Assembly: GCA_937871935.1 (NCBI GenBank)
Contig: CALMQI010000252.1
Coordinates: forward strand, 1 to 45,687
Source of the DNA: an uncultured Burkholderiales bacterium
GTDB lineage: Bacteria > Pseudomonadota > Gammaproteobacteria > Burkholderiales > Burkholderiaceae_C
DNA: 45,687 nucleotides
Direction: 5' to 3'
In this document: piece by piece, positions 7,101 through 15,790 of the stretch
Layout: every line of letters starts with the position of its first letter
Position numbering within the stretch: position 1 is the stretch's first letter
Notes under the pieces: generated by a model
Databases searched by the model: none
Seen by the model: the letters and a program-made list of their open reading frames with translations, nothing else
Told to the model about the DNA's origin: nothing
Program-made: the position numbers and the translations under genes

Positions 7101-9450
7101 CGCGGCCCGCCGGGATAGGACGCGGCGGCGCCTCGGGCTTTGGCGCCGGCGGCAGATCCTGCGGCTCGAACAGGGCTGGACGCACCCCGCCGCCGCGCGC
7201 GGGCTGGCCCTCCTTCGGCAGCGCCGCGTCGACGCGCTTCTTGACGCTTCGTGAGCGCAGCATGCGGCCGATCTGCGCCATCACCTCGCGCGCGGGCACG
7301 GGAAGCCCGGTCAGCCCGTAGGTCGCCAGCCCGTCCACCAGGTTGCGCAGCGCGCTCGCGGTGTTCGAATAGTTGACGGAGCCCGCCGGGGCGCTGTGCA
7401 CGTCGGCGGTAAGGTCGCGCAGGTCGCGCAGCACCTCGCCACCCTTCTTGCCGAACACCAAGTCGAGCTTGCCGTCCTTGTCGAGGTCACGGATCACGCG
7501 GTCCATGCCGGCCACCGAAGCGATCCGGTCGCCGCGCTCGTTCTTCGAGACGTTCCTGAAAGTGGAGTCCCGAATGTCAGCGATCACTTGCCCTTGCAGC
7601 TCTCGCCAAGCCTGCTGTCCGTCCAGTCCGGCGCCGCGCAGGGTGTCACGCAGTTTCGTGATCTCATCAACGCTGCCGTCCTTGATCGACTTGGCATAGA
7701 CGTCTTCGAGCGCCACCCGACGCTCATCCGTGCCGCGCTTGTTCTCGATCAGCTGCGCGACGATCTTGCGGTTCTTGAACTCCTGGGCGTAGTCCCGATA
7801 CATGGCCCGCGCGCCGCGGTAGATGTCGCCGCCCGCGTCCTCCGTTGTCAGGTCGATCGTCTCCTTGATTTCGCGCGCGAAGTGCGCATTGGGCGCGTCC
7901 TTGCGACCGCCAACCCCAACCGTCTTGCGCAGTTCCTCCAGGCTGTCGAGCGACAGCTTGCCGGGCACCAGGGCGCCATCGGCGCCGCGCGTGGCCCCAC
8001 CCAGGCGCACCAACTCGGCCTCGGCGGTCTTGATCACGCCGGCGTTGGCGGCCGACGGCTCGATGTCGCGCAGTTTGGTGACCAGGGCGGTCGTATCGAC
8101 CTCCTCGGCCATTTCGCCGGCTTCACGCGCCTTGGCGTACTCGGCGTCGACGCGGCGCTTCGTCTCGGAGGCCTTGTTGACCAGGGCGTCGACGACACGC
8201 TTTCCAGCACCGCGCACCTCTGGCGCCTCGGCGCCGGTCAGCTCCTCTAGCGCATCCAGGTTCTGCCGGATGCGGGCGTTCTGCTCGTCGAAGGTGTCGC
8301 GCAGCTTCTTGCCGGTCCCGGCGTCCTTGGCGGTTTCCTTCTCGAATTGCTGCTGTTCGAACTTGCCGGTCGCCTGGCCCTCGGTCAGCTCGACGCCCAC
8401 CGGCAAGTTGCGCGCGCGCTCGCGGCGCAGGGTCGCCGCGTCGGTGCCGGCCGCGCTCAGGTCTGGCTTCGAGCCTGGCGCCTTCGATGTTCCACGTGGA
8501 GAACCGCCGCGCGCGCGGCCCTTGGTCGCCACCGCGGCGGCAACGCCCCCAAGTGCGGCGCCGAGACCACCCGAAACGCCTGGCTCTGCCTGGCGCTGCA
8601 AGTCAGTGAACGCTTCACCTTCCGGCAACGCGGCGTTCTCCGCGCCCGCCACCGCAATGTCGGCGCCTGCGCCCAGCGCTCCGCCGGTGGCCGCGCCGCC
8701 CGCGACAGCGCCAGCGCGTGCGCCGCCAGGAAGCACGCGGCCCAGGCCCGTCTCGATCGCCCGGCCGGCCGCACCGCCCACCTTGACCGGGAGCAGGTTG
8801 GCTGCCACGTTGGCGCCGCCACTGACGGCGCCGGCCAGCGCCGCCTCGCCACCGGTACCGCCGCGCTGCAAGACATCGGCCGAGCGTTCGATGCCGCGCT
8901 GCGCACCCATGCCGCCCACCATCTCGATGGGCATACCGGCGATGCCGCCAACGACTTGCGCGCCCAGGCCGAACTCCTCGCCAGGCTGCGGCTGGTACAT
9001 CTCCCGCATGGAGCCGGTCAGCTCATCGGTGCGGCGGAAAGTCTCTTCCTGGCGCTGGCGCACCCGCTCGGCGAGGTTTGAGCGCAAGCCGAACAGTGGC
9101 GCGATCGAATCGGCCAGGTCGGCAACTTCAGCCACGGCGCCGAGTAAGCCGGCGTCTGCCAGCCCGAGCGAGCGCACAACGGGGATGGTCGCCGACGCAG
9201 CGGTGCGCGCGGCGCCCTCGGCGAAACCGACCTCGCGGGGCTCTGGCGGCGCAGCGCCTGTGGCGACAACGTCCCACTCGCCCGGCGGCGCGGCGCCGGC
9301 GGCGGCCGCAGCCTGCGGCGCGCGCGGCGCTGGCGCCGGATTCGCCTGTGTCGTCCCGCCGAGCGCTGTGGCGGCTGGCGTCGTGCGCTGCGCTGGCTGC
9401 GGCGGTCGCTTCGGCTGTTCGGTGGTGACGACGTCCCAGGGCCCGGCCAT
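4180..9450 (-). CDS. Giant polyvalent ejected protein with zeta-kinase and ParB/DdrB-like domains
   Basis: I chose the ATG at 9448-9450 (TAATG overlap with the preceding stop), giving 1756 residues. An in-frame start 13 codons upstream is less likely. The N-terminus carries a W-D-V-V motif twice, at residue 4 and near residue 60. Residues ~150-330 are Gly/Ala-rich and hydrophobic, possibly membrane-interacting. Coiled coil follows, then a Pro-rich linker with a repeated module of about 45 residues (PAGEAREL / ATGRAPLL themes). Near residue 1103 is GGTGAGKTT, a P-loop, within a zeta-toxin-like kinase domain extending to about 1250. Residues ~1318-1640 resemble ParB/DdrB-like domains of polyvalent proteins. 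It lies among internal virion proteins, so delivery into the host with the DNA is likely. Zeta kinases phosphorylate UDP-N-acetylglucosamine in known toxins; the substrate here is unknown. Confidence 0.78.
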   Translation of the reverse strand: MAGPWDVVTTEQPKRPPQPAQRTTPAATALGGTTQANPAPAPRAPQAAAAAGAAPPGEWDVVATGAAPPEPREVGFAEGAARTAASATIPVVRSLGLADAGLLGAVAEVADLADSIAPLFGLRSNLAERVRQRQEETFRRTDELTGSMREMYQPQPGEEFGLGAQVVGGIAGMPIEMVGGMGAQRGIERSADVLQRGGTGGEAALAGAVSGGANVAANLLPVKVGGAAGRAIETGLGRVLPGGARAGAVAGGAATGGALGAGADIAVAGAENAALPEGEAFTDLQRQAEPGVSGGLGAALGGVAAAVATKGRARGGSPRGTSKAPGSKPDLSAAGTDAATLRRERARNLPVGVELTEGQATGKFEQQQFEKETAKDAGTGKKLRDTFDEQNARIRQNLDALEELTGAEAPEVRGAGKRVVDALVNKASETKRRVDAEYAKAREAGEMAEEVDTTALVTKLRDIEPSAANAGVIKTAEAELVRLGGATRGADGALVPGKLSLDSLEELRKTVGVGGRKDAPNAHFAREIKETIDLTTEDAGGDIYRGARAMYRDYAQEFKNRKIVAQLIENKRGTDERRVALEDVYAKSIKDGSVDEITKLRDTLRGAGLDGQQAWRELQGQVIADIRDSTFRNVSKNERGDRIASVAGMDRVIRDLDKDGKLDLVFGKKGGEVLRDLRDLTADVHSAPAGSVNYSNTASALRNLVDGLATYGLTGLPVPAREVMAQIGRMLRSRSVKKRVDAALPKEGQPARGGGVRPALFEPQDLPPAPKPEAPPRPIPAGRARELPPEPPATGRAPLLRPLPVPEVIEETAARLPVGEARELPAGPSATGRAPDLPLLPVGQVIEGPPDKPSGGGGQGGGGAPLAPRPLLPPKGPKPLPAGEARELSDAEFATWQAEESLGGQAAAEAVRVARARRVDPNAVERAAMQHAKQPGSFARAIDRILEKETPNASIAPETRGRGQELPGQGGRQQGDQQGQDAAGAQAAAAVEETRLTPDVAAAVREFERATEPTGNPITDRLSDRLKSDYSQSVRDYAALPDTNGGTLLNTDLARELSADYLANRTRSADVHEPASAFVKRLYAEKLAGPTPEGRDRRVRFTAGGTGAGKTTGVNALGDKYGSPELTYDTNMNKLASSIEKIEQATKAGREADVVYVYADPVEAFRQAIGRTNRQKAEHGSGRTVPIPEHVKTHVGASKVIRELVDRYRGDLRVNFSFVDNSRGRGNQAEVSLRELPVVGDNGLREQLEAIAREAHRSGEIDDATLAGYLANPVEAGGSGRSGQGVRGSDARSDPPEVAAPALAGYTGSDTSVVTERGMRVPVRYRLVELDDLTTSHRNDLSVNPDFPAEYQPRDRSRAASEAQITRIANELQPELLADSPKASDGAPIISPAGLVESGNARTIALRRAYGAGKADGYRDWIAANAERFGLTGDQVRGMARPALVRERTVDVNVADFARQANEAAVASMSDAEQARADAGQLPDLEGLVTNDDGTLNLARSVDFVRDFMRTVAAPGERGQLMTADGKLSQRGVARIRNAVFSRAYDDTELVARMAEATDGNTRNVMAGLLRAAPEVARLRELSAAGARGDASFVANLIEAVRRFSDAREAGQRVDEYLSQGSLIGGEAPPRVAEFMRQLELDSRAPRRIADWVAGLVQRVESAGDPRQGNLMDDQPRQPLLATDLAEQEVWLQERASAAGHKSIDAWAAADMDGFIRAAKQWRERNPAPAGLAGAAAVGALAAANSEDNERTGEGS

Positions 9451-11339
9451 TACTGCACCTGCACGGGCTGGCCGCCCTTCAGCGTCCATCTCTGCCCGTT
9501 GCCGAATGTCGTGACCTGGCCCTCCTTCAAGGCGCTGCGCGCGGCCTGCGGGAGCTGGGCGCCCAGCTCATCGACCGAAAGATCCTGCACGATGTTCTCG
9601 GCGTTCAAGTTGTAGCGCTCGGCCAAGCCGCGGTAGGTCTTGTCGAGCTTGTCCTGGCTCTGGCGCTGCGCGCCGTAGACCTTCTTCGCCTCGCCGACGA
9701 ACTTCTTGCGCTGATCGTCATTCAGGCGCTCGCCCTTGATCACCTTGTTGTAGAGGTTGAGCACCGTGTCGGGCACGCCGCGGGCCTTTTCGGCCACTGC
9801 GAACTCGCCCTCGCGCACAACGCTGTCGGGGTCGAGCATGCGCATGTAGCCGAAGATCAGCGCGATGTCGCTGGCCGCGTTCGGGTTGGTCGCGGCGCTT
9901 TTCACCTTCTGGTAGGCGTCCCGGATCTTGACGAACGTGCCCGACTGCTTGGTGTGCTCGTCGCGCAGCGTGTTCTCGGCCTTGAACAAATCCGCCGGGC
10001 TGCTCATCGCACCCTTGCCGGATCCGCCGAGCGCGGCCTTGCGGCGCTGCTCGCGCGCTTCGTCGGCAGTGATCAAGCCCTCCTTGACCGCTGCGCCGAG
10101 CCGACGATCTGAAGCGGCAGCGTTGCGTTCATCCGCTGTCGGGCCTTCGCCGCCAGGCTGCCGCGGTGTCGGCGTCTTGCCTAGGCGGCGCTCGCCTGTG
10201 ATGTTGCCGCTGGCGTCCACGTCGCGCTCGAGCACCTGGCCGCCCAGGTCCACTCGTTCGCGCGTGACCTGCTTCTTCGGCGGCGTGACACCGAGGTAGC
10301 CCATCTCGTTCAAGAAGTCAGCGGCCACTTTTTTCGCTTCCGGAGATGCTGCATCCATTACCTTGCGCACATCCGGCCGGTTCATAAAAGAGGCCATCGC
10401 AGTGAGTCTGCCTACGCGGTCCAGCGCATCACCGATGTCGATCGCTTTGGGTACCGCTTCCTGGTTGCCGAAGTAGCCCACGCGGCCTTCGGTCACGGGG
10501 GCGCGGTAGGTGCCCACCGAGCCGTCGTCACGGCGCACCTTCATCTCCAGGATCGGCACGAACAGGCCCGGCTGCTGCGGGTGCGGGACCAGTTGGTAGA
10601 TCGATTTCGACATGATCTCGCTGCCGTCCGGTCCTTCGGAACCGACGCCTTCGCGCAGTTCTGGCTCCAAAATCACGTTGGCGCCGCGCTTGAGCAGTTC
10701 ATCATTGCCCGTCTGGATACCGGCTTCCACGTCAAGCCCAGCCTGCTCAATGCGGGATGGCTTGTCGGCCACTTGGCGCAGGAAGTCGTCGGCGCTGCGC
10801 CGGGCCTGCACCACGATCGACTTGTACAGATCGTCTGGCGTCAGGTCTTCGATCTTCTTCTGGCCCGACTCAATGCGCGACCACGTTTCTGCCGCCTCGT
10901 TTCTGGTTTGCTCGATAGGAGGGCGGTAGAAGGAGTCGCGGGCGGCTGCGCGGCGGCCACGAACGTCCTTCGATCTGGTTGCGATGTCGATCTTCACCTC
11001 GTCAGGAATCTTGTCGAAACCGCCGTACTGCGCAGCCATCGCCGCCGCCTGCTGACCCACCTCTCCCAGCTCGCTGTCGAGCATCTTCATCTCGTCCAGC
11101 CGCTTCGTTCGTTCGTCGGCCTCAGCGAGACGCCGGTCCTGCGTTGCAAGGCGCTTGTCCTGCGTGGCCTGGCGCGCGCGCTGCGCAGTGCGCTCCTCGC
11201 CGGCTACGGCGCGGTCCTGCGCGCGCTCGGCGCGGGCATCGTCGGCCGCGCGCGCCGCGCGTTCCTCGCCCTTGGCACGCAGGCCCATGCCGAAGCCGGA
11301 TTCAAGGCCCTGCGCGGCGGCGCTGTAGATGCTGGCCAT
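9450..11339 (-). CDS. Internal virion / ejection protein candidate
   Basis: This 629-residue protein has no recognisable enzyme motif. Residues ~20-110 are an extended highly charged coiled coil, rich in Ala, Arg, Glu and Asp. The middle is mixed alpha/beta. Residues ~430-600 are helical, with a conserved-looking FGYMRMLDPDSVVREGEFAVAE block. That block recurs, as I recall, in internal virion proteins of podoviruses and in proteins preceding lytic transglycosylase or polyvalent genes. The start (TGATG overlap) and the stop (TAATG overlap with the giant gene) show tight coupling on both sides. The probable role is DNA ejection or formation of the trans-envelope channel. Confidence 0.68.
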   Translation of the reverse strand: MASIYSAAAQGLESGFGMGLRAKGEERAARAADDARAERAQDRAVAGEERTAQRARQATQDKRLATQDRRLAEADERTKRLDEMKMLDSELGEVGQQAAAMAAQYGGFDKIPDEVKIDIATRSKDVRGRRAAARDSFYRPPIEQTRNEAAETWSRIESGQKKIEDLTPDDLYKSIVVQARRSADDFLRQVADKPSRIEQAGLDVEAGIQTGNDELLKRGANVILEPELREGVGSEGPDGSEIMSKSIYQLVPHPQQPGLFVPILEMKVRRDDGSVGTYRAPVTEGRVGYFGNQEAVPKAIDIGDALDRVGRLTAMASFMNRPDVRKVMDAASPEAKKVAADFLNEMGYLGVTPPKKQVTRERVDLGGQVLERDVDASGNITGERRLGKTPTPRQPGGEGPTADERNAAASDRRLGAAVKEGLITADEAREQRRKAALGGSGKGAMSSPADLFKAENTLRDEHTKQSGTFVKIRDAYQKVKSAATNPNAASDIALIFGYMRMLDPDSVVREGEFAVAEKARGVPDTVLNLYNKVIKGERLNDDQRKKFVGEAKKVYGAQRQSQDKLDKTYRGLAERYNLNAENIVQDLSVDELGAQLPQAARSALKEGQVTTFGNGQRWTLKGGQPVQVQ

Positions 11340-11602
11340 CAGAACAAACTCCCGCCGATCGCGCCAGCCAGACCGCCGATCATGGCCCCCACTGGCCCGA
11401 AGGCGGCCATACCAGCCATTGCACCTACCGTTGCGCCAAGTTGCATCTTGCCTGCCTCATCGGCGGCTTCGGCCTGCTCGTTGGCCATGTTGCGGCGCTG
11501 CTCCATGTCGGCCGCCTGAGATAGGCCCGACATCGCGCTGCGCCTCATCGCCTGCCCTGTGCCGGCCAGCCCAGCCCCGCCGAGGCCATAACTTGAGGCC
11601 AT
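11339..11602 (-). CDS. Glycine-zipper small virion protein
   Basis: The likely start is the ATG at 11600-11602, just after the stop of the upstream gene; an upstream in-frame ATG would overlap that gene deeply. The product has 87 residues. Residues ~1-50 are polar and Gln/Ala/Glu-rich. Residues ~52-87 form a hydrophobic Gly/Ala-rich segment with GxxxG spacing (GATVGAMAGMAAFGPVGAMI), typical of membrane-inserting glycine zippers. It sits in the row of putative ejection proteins, which suggests a component that inserts into the host envelope during DNA delivery. The stop overlaps the next start. Confidence 0.65.
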   Translation of the reverse strand: MASSYGLGGAGLAGTGQAMRRSAMSGLSQAADMEQRRNMANEQAEAADEAGKMQLGATVGAMAGMAAFGPVGAMIGGLAGAIGGSLF

Positions 11603-11603
11603 G

Positions 11604-12080
11604 TCACGAACTCCTGATATTTGGCGCGGGGTTGCCGAGCATTGACTGCTGGCGGTCCTGCACGCGCTCGGTGGTGAGGTTCGCGGCCGACACGTCGGCG
11701 AGCGAGCGAGCGAGCCCAGTTTGCCGGTTGACCGACGCCTGCTCATCGGGCGCCAGGTCAATGCCCAGCCCCCGCAGGCGGCGCGCCTGCATACCCTGCT
11801 GGGCGTCGAAGGAGCGGCCGACATCGGCGCGAGCGTTCATCACTGCATCCTGCACAGTCTGCGGGTTGGTCGCGTAGTTGATCAGCTCGTTCTCGATCGG
11901 GATGTAGTTGCGCAGGTAGTCGTCCCACTGCTGGCGCGTCAGCGCTGCGAATGTGTTTTGCGCGGTCATGTCGGGCGGCGTTTGGTCGCCCCGGATCATT
12001 CCCCGGATGTCGAGGGGATCCCAGAGTTTCTGCGACCCCTTGGCGCTGTCCGAATGCCCGGTGAGCCACTTGGAGGCCAT
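11604..12080 (-). CDS. Small internal virion protein candidate
   Basis: This 158-residue protein starts with ATG at 12080, overlapping the previous stop. It is helical and rich in Gln, Asp and Arg. Features include an LTRQQWDDYLRNYIPIEN segment and a C-terminal stretch with RQTGLARSLADVSAAN and a Gln-rich tail. I recognise the general style of podoviral internal proteins placed between the tail-tube genes and the large ejection proteins, but no named domain. The function is inferred only from position. Confidence 0.6.
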   Translation of the reverse strand: MASKWLTGHSDSAKGSQKLWDPLDIRGMIRGDQTPPDMTAQNTFAALTRQQWDDYLRNYIPIENELINYATNPQTVQDAVMNARADVGRSFDAQQGMQARRLRGLGIDLAPDEQASVNRQTGLARSLADVSAANLTTERVQDRQQSMLGNPAPNIRSS

Positions 12081-12733
12081 CAGATGAACTCCCCGAGATC
12101 CTGGTTGCCGTACGCGAGCCCCGTGCCGAAGCCCGAGCCACCCAGGCCGGTGTTTGAAAACGTGGCCTGCATATGGTCGCCAGCGCCGCCGAAGCCGCCG
12201 GCAAGCCCGTAGCCAACGGCCTGCGCACCCAGCTGAACCTGCCCCGCGCGCCGCTGGGTTGCGATCTGCGCATCCTGGGCGGCCTGGGCGGCGCCGCGCC
12301 GCGCGATGGCTCCAAGGCCCTCGACCGCTTCAGCGCTCTGGCCCTGGCCCATGCTGACAATCCTGCCCATGCCCTCGGCCCAAGCATCGTCGATCGCTTG
12401 GTCGGTGGCCACGAATCCTAGGCCGCGGGAAGTGGCTTGATCGTCGCCCATGCCGGTGATCGCGCTCTTGATCTTCCCGGCCTGGCCGCGACTGGCCAGC
12501 GTGTTCTCCAGTTTCGTGCCGGCCTCTCCGAACTGGACTGCGTTGTCAGTGGCTGATTTGCCGGCCGCTTGCCGGCGCTCGAAGCTGTTCAAGGCCCCGG
12601 CGCCGCGCACGTCCTCGCGCAGCTTGGCCATCAAGGGGGCCCAGCGCTTCTGATAATCGGCCATCTTGGCCGTCGCGACCTCGGCCAGCGCAAGCTCCTG
12701 GGGAGACTGCTTCTGCTTCTGCGACTTGCCCAT
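12080..12733 (-). CDS. Putative internal virion protein, helical
   Basis: I prefer the ATG at 12731-12733, with a weak AGGACGG upstream, giving 217 residues. A GTG 9 codons further up is possible. The N-terminus is basic (GKSQKQKQ). Residues 10-110 are charged helix. The C-terminal ~100 residues are Ala/Gly/Gln-rich, ending in Gly-rich low complexity. Its place upstream of the 158- and 87-residue proteins suggests another ejected or structural component. An unusual feature is that the reading frame of the upstream GNAT-like gene overlaps the first ~188 bases of this gene. Confidence 0.6.
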   Translation of the reverse strand: MGKSQKQKQSPQELALAEVATAKMADYQKRWAPLMAKLREDVRGAGALNSFERRQAAGKSATDNAVQFGEAGTKLENTLASRGQAGKIKSAITGMGDDQATSRGLGFVATDQAIDDAWAEGMGRIVSMGQGQSAEAVEGLGAIARRGAAQAAQDAQIATQRRAGQVQLGAQAVGYGLAGGFGGAGDHMQATFSNTGLGGSGFGTGLAYGNQDLGEFI

Positions 12734-13127
12734 GCACAACCGTCCTGACGAAGTCGTCACCGCGCTTGACCCACTGGGCGCCGAGGATTCGCTGCCAGCC
12801 GCGGCGTGCGGGCCAGAAGCTCATCGTGTCAGCACCCATGTCCTGCGCGATGCAGCAGAGCTGCGCTTCGGCGGCCTGGAACGCGCCGCGGCGGAAACCG
12901 GCGGCCAGGCGAATCCTCAAGTCAAAGCGAATGGCGTCCTCTGTTTGCAGCTCGGCTACTACTATGCCGGCCGGGTGAACGAGGCACATCGCTCTCTCGG
13001 AGCCGCATTGTGCGCCAACTTCCCGCAACTCCGCTAGCGTGCAATGCCCTGGGCAGACCAGCAGCTCGATCAGAACCGCCTCGACCTCACTCCAGGGAGC
13101 CGGGACGAAAGCCGTGCCGCTGAGCAC
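12546..13127 (-). CDS. GNAT-like phage protein with long 3' overlap
   Basis: The frame reads well from a GTG at 13125-13127. Residues ~1-135 form a plausible small alpha/beta protein (AELREVGAQ, CLVHPAGIVVAELQT, FQAAEAQLCCIAQDMGA) ending in ARRGWQRILGAQWVKRGDDF. That ending resembles the acetyltransferase-like fold seen in podoviral gp13-type proteins encoded between tail and internal virion genes. The frame then continues with no stop for another ~188 bases into the next gene, where it becomes Ala/Arg/Gly-rich and looks like a shadow translation. Either the true product carries this tail, or an indel or a +1 frameshift links it to the following gene. It has no ATG start. Confidence 0.5.
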   Translation of the reverse strand: MLSGTAFVPAPWSEVEAVLIELLVCPGHCTLAELREVGAQCGSERAMCLVHPAGIVVAELQTEDAIRFDLRIRLAAGFRRGAFQAAEAQLCCIAQDMGADTMSFWPARRGWQRILGAQWVKRGDDFVRTVVHGQVAEAEAVSPGACAGRGRDGQDGRLSEALGPLDGQAARGRARRRGLEQLRAPASGRQISH

Positions 13128-13131
13128 AGCA

Positions 13132-15783
13132 CTACACCAACTCGTCTGGGTCGTCGGCCAGCTCGACGGTCTGCACCGTGCTCGAGCCGACAGCAATCCA
13201 GTCTATGCGGTTGTAGGTGGCTCGAACCGGCAGGCGAAAAGCACGGTTGCTGGTCACTAGCTGCTGGTGCAGCAGCACGCCATCGGCATAGAACTGGATC
13301 TCGAGATCGTCGTAGTCCGCGGCGCGCACGCGAACCCACGGCCAGGCTTTCGGGTACGGATTGAGCCAGAGCTTGCCGCGCCAGGAGTAGCGCATCAGGG
13401 TGGCCCCGGCATCCCACTCGAAGATGGTTCGGCCATCGATTGGCACGCTCGCCGCGGAGTCAGGAGACAGCAGGTTTCCCTCGGGCTCCTCGTACTCGTC
13501 GAGAACCATCATCAGCGCATCACGCTCGAAGTCGGTCGCCAGCGCAATTGCATGCATGCCGAGCTTGATCAAGCCGAAGCCGTTGGGCTTCATGTCGAGC
13601 GCAAAGCCGCCGCGTGGCACTGTCCCTTCGCTTGTGCCGTAGAAGAAGAAATAGATGTCGTCGTGAGCGATGCCGAGGATCGTTTCCGGTCCAAGTTCCT
13701 GCCACTGATCGCGCGTAAAAATCGGGTCCGTCAGGTTGATCACGTCGGTCGGGCCGTTGACCGCCATGATGCCGTCGGCGCCAGCGAACACGGCGCCTAT
13801 GCGCAGCAGTTCGGCCATCGATCGCGCGCTCAGGCACGCATGCGGCGCGCCGGGCTTGCTCATGGAGTAGCTGTCGGGGCTATTGCCGCTCGCCGTGTAC
13901 ACAAAGGTCTGCGTACCGATGATCACCGATGTGTCGATGTTCGCAAGGCCAGTGATCGGCGAATCGGTCGGCAGCCGGTACGCCACTGGCCAAGCGTGCG
14001 GACGGTTCTGCACCGACAGGCACAGACGGTTGCGCGACGCGCCAACCATGATGCCGTTCGGCAGCGCCAGGATGTAGCGCAGATCGCCTGGCGGCAAGTC
14101 CCAGTCGTCGCTCTCCATCACATCTCCCAGGTCGGCATCCGCCACCGTGTCGGTGTAATCGGAGACATTGAGTCCGATCTCTGCCACGAAGCGAAACACG
14201 GTACCGAGCGCTCCAGTCGCGGCACGATAGATGCGCTTGGACACGATGCCGTAGTCGAAGCTGATGCCGGTCGGCAGGCCTGTCGGTGTGACAACGATCG
14301 TCGTCGCGTTGTCGTTGCGCTGGATCGTGTCGCTGGCTTCGCTGGGCGGGCCTTCCTCGCCGAACTCATTGACGTAGGTGAAGACGTAGCTCGTGAAGAT
14401 GCTCTCGTCTTCCTGCTGCGGATCAGGCGCCGCCACGGTCACGTTGATGTTGTCGATGAAGAAACTTTGTGCCCTTGGCGCTGGGCTGCCCTTGAACCCC
14501 ACACGCGGGCCGTCGATTGAAATCGTCGAAGACGCATTGTTAACCACCACGTCCCCGGTGTTTGCATTCACGATCCGAATGACGATTGATGCCGCTACAG
14601 AGCTGATCTGCGAGGCTGTCAGCGTGACGGTGTAGCGCGTTCCGATACCGACAACGCCGGGTGCGGCGATTTGGTCGATGCTCGCGCCGATCGTGTCCCA
14701 GCTCGAGTGCGAGTAGATTTGGACGCCACCCCATGAGCTGAAGAACACCGAGGTTCCGATTCCGCTGTCGCTAGCAAACAGCATGGCATGCAGTCCAGAC
14801 GGCCCTCGGGTGATCGTCTCCTGATAGTCGAACTGGAGCGTGACGCCAGGACTGCGGTCAGTCGAAAAATTGCGGTGGAACCAAGGCACCACATCTTCAA
14901 ATTGCAGGAAGATGGCAGGCGGCGGCCAACCTCCTGTGTCGGCCACCAAGACGAATCGGTGATTGTTGCTACTGATGCTGCCCATGCTCGGTGAGACAGT
15001 CCAGCCAGAAAGCGACGACCCGTCGAAACTGTTGGTGAAGTCGATCGAGTTGAGCGTGATCGTATCGATGTAGGCGTCGATGGCCGGCCCCGCGCCGACG
15101 CGCGTGTAGAGCTGCACCAGGCGCGCAGTGACGGCACCGTCTGGAACCTGCGTCGAGAGCGTGCGCTGCACCCAGGTGAGCGCCGGGCTCATGGCGAGCT
15201 CACTCAGCGCCACTTCACTGAGCTGCTGCGACGTATCGTCAAGGAACCGGATCGCCATGCTCGCCAGCGAGCCGGACGCGCCCGTCGCCTGCCACCAGGC
15301 CAGCTCTAGCCCTTGGCCAGGAATCACGCCCAGCGCTTCAAGGGTCACGTCCTGACGCGCCTGGGTGGCCACCGCCGATCCGCCACCAAAAAACCAAGTA
15401 CCGGCCTGCGCGTTCAAACCTGGCACGTCGCCGTTTTGCAACGCAATCAAGCCGCCGGCGTCGATCGTCCAGCCGGCAGTGGTTCCGGCTTCGGCGCCTG
15501 AGTTCGTCAGCGTGATGTTGCTCTCGGCCGGCGGCGTCACCGTGACCGTGGCCACTGGCGGGTCTTGAGCTGGAGGCACGCCCAGCAGGCGTGTTTCTGC
15601 TGGGTACGGCGGCGATCCCGTACTGGTCGCAAGCGCGTAGTTCGTGAAGCGAGGGGCATCCAGGCCGGTGATGTAGACGCGCTGGTCTGCATCGTCGTCG
15701 AGGAGCGCTGCGCGCGCAAACTCCACCTCCTGCTCATAGCTGAGCCAAATGTTATCGAGAAGGAAGATCGAGCGGTACGGCAT
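13132..15783 (-). CDS. Tail tube/stabilisation protein, main part with two jelly-roll insertions
   Basis: This 883-residue protein begins with an IFLLDNIWLSYEQEVEFARAAL segment followed by QRVYITGLDAPRFTNYALAT. That is the start of the beta-structured domain of large podoviral tail proteins, where it normally continues from an N-terminal arm. Here that arm is in the next gene upstream. Residues ~85-250 and ~250-455 look like two carbohydrate-binding jelly rolls, each with a GWT strand and an aromatic-rich face and ending in IDTITLNS or IDNINVTV. Residues ~465-880 return to the tail-protein core (a YVFTYVNEFGEEGPPS fibronectin-like strand, then ALPNGIMVGASRNRLCLS). It probably forms the tail tube or hub and may contact surface glycans. 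Confidence 0.72.
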   Translation of the reverse strand: MPYRSIFLLDNIWLSYEQEVEFARAALLDDDADQRVYITGLDAPRFTNYALATSTGSPPYPAETRLLGVPPAQDPPVATVTVTPPAESNITLTNSGAEAGTTAGWTIDAGGLIALQNGDVPGLNAQAGTWFFGGGSAVATQARQDVTLEALGVIPGQGLELAWWQATGASGSLASMAIRFLDDTSQQLSEVALSELAMSPALTWVQRTLSTQVPDGAVTARLVQLYTRVGAGPAIDAYIDTITLNSIDFTNSFDGSSLSGWTVSPSMGSISSNNHRFVLVADTGGWPPPAIFLQFEDVVPWFHRNFSTDRSPGVTLQFDYQETITRGPSGLHAMLFASDSGIGTSVFFSSWGGVQIYSHSSWDTIGASIDQIAAPGVVGIGTRYTVTLTASQISSVAASIVIRIVNANTGDVVVNNASSTISIDGPRVGFKGSPAPRAQSFFIDNINVTVAAPDPQQEDESIFTSYVFTYVNEFGEEGPPSEASDTIQRNDNATTIVVTPTGLPTGISFDYGIVSKRIYRAATGALGTVFRFVAEIGLNVSDYTDTVADADLGDVMESDDWDLPPGDLRYILALPNGIMVGASRNRLCLSVQNRPHAWPVAYRLPTDSPITGLANIDTSVIIGTQTFVYTASGNSPDSYSMSKPGAPHACLSARSMAELLRIGAVFAGADGIMAVNGPTDVINLTDPIFTRDQWQELGPETILGIAHDDIYFFFYGTSEGTVPRGGFALDMKPNGFGLIKLGMHAIALATDFERDALMMVLDEYEEPEGNLLSPDSAASVPIDGRTIFEWDAGATLMRYSWRGKLWLNPYPKAWPWVRVRAADYDDLEIQFYADGVLLHQQLVTSNRAFRLPVRATYNRIDWIAVGSSTVQTVELADDPDELV

Positions 15784-15790
15784 GACGGAC

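Noticed and set aside
7823-9514. Long plus-strand open frame (563 residues)
   Set aside because: Low-complexity Ser/Pro/Ala/Arg sequence antisense to the giant virion gene; typical of high-GC shadow frames.
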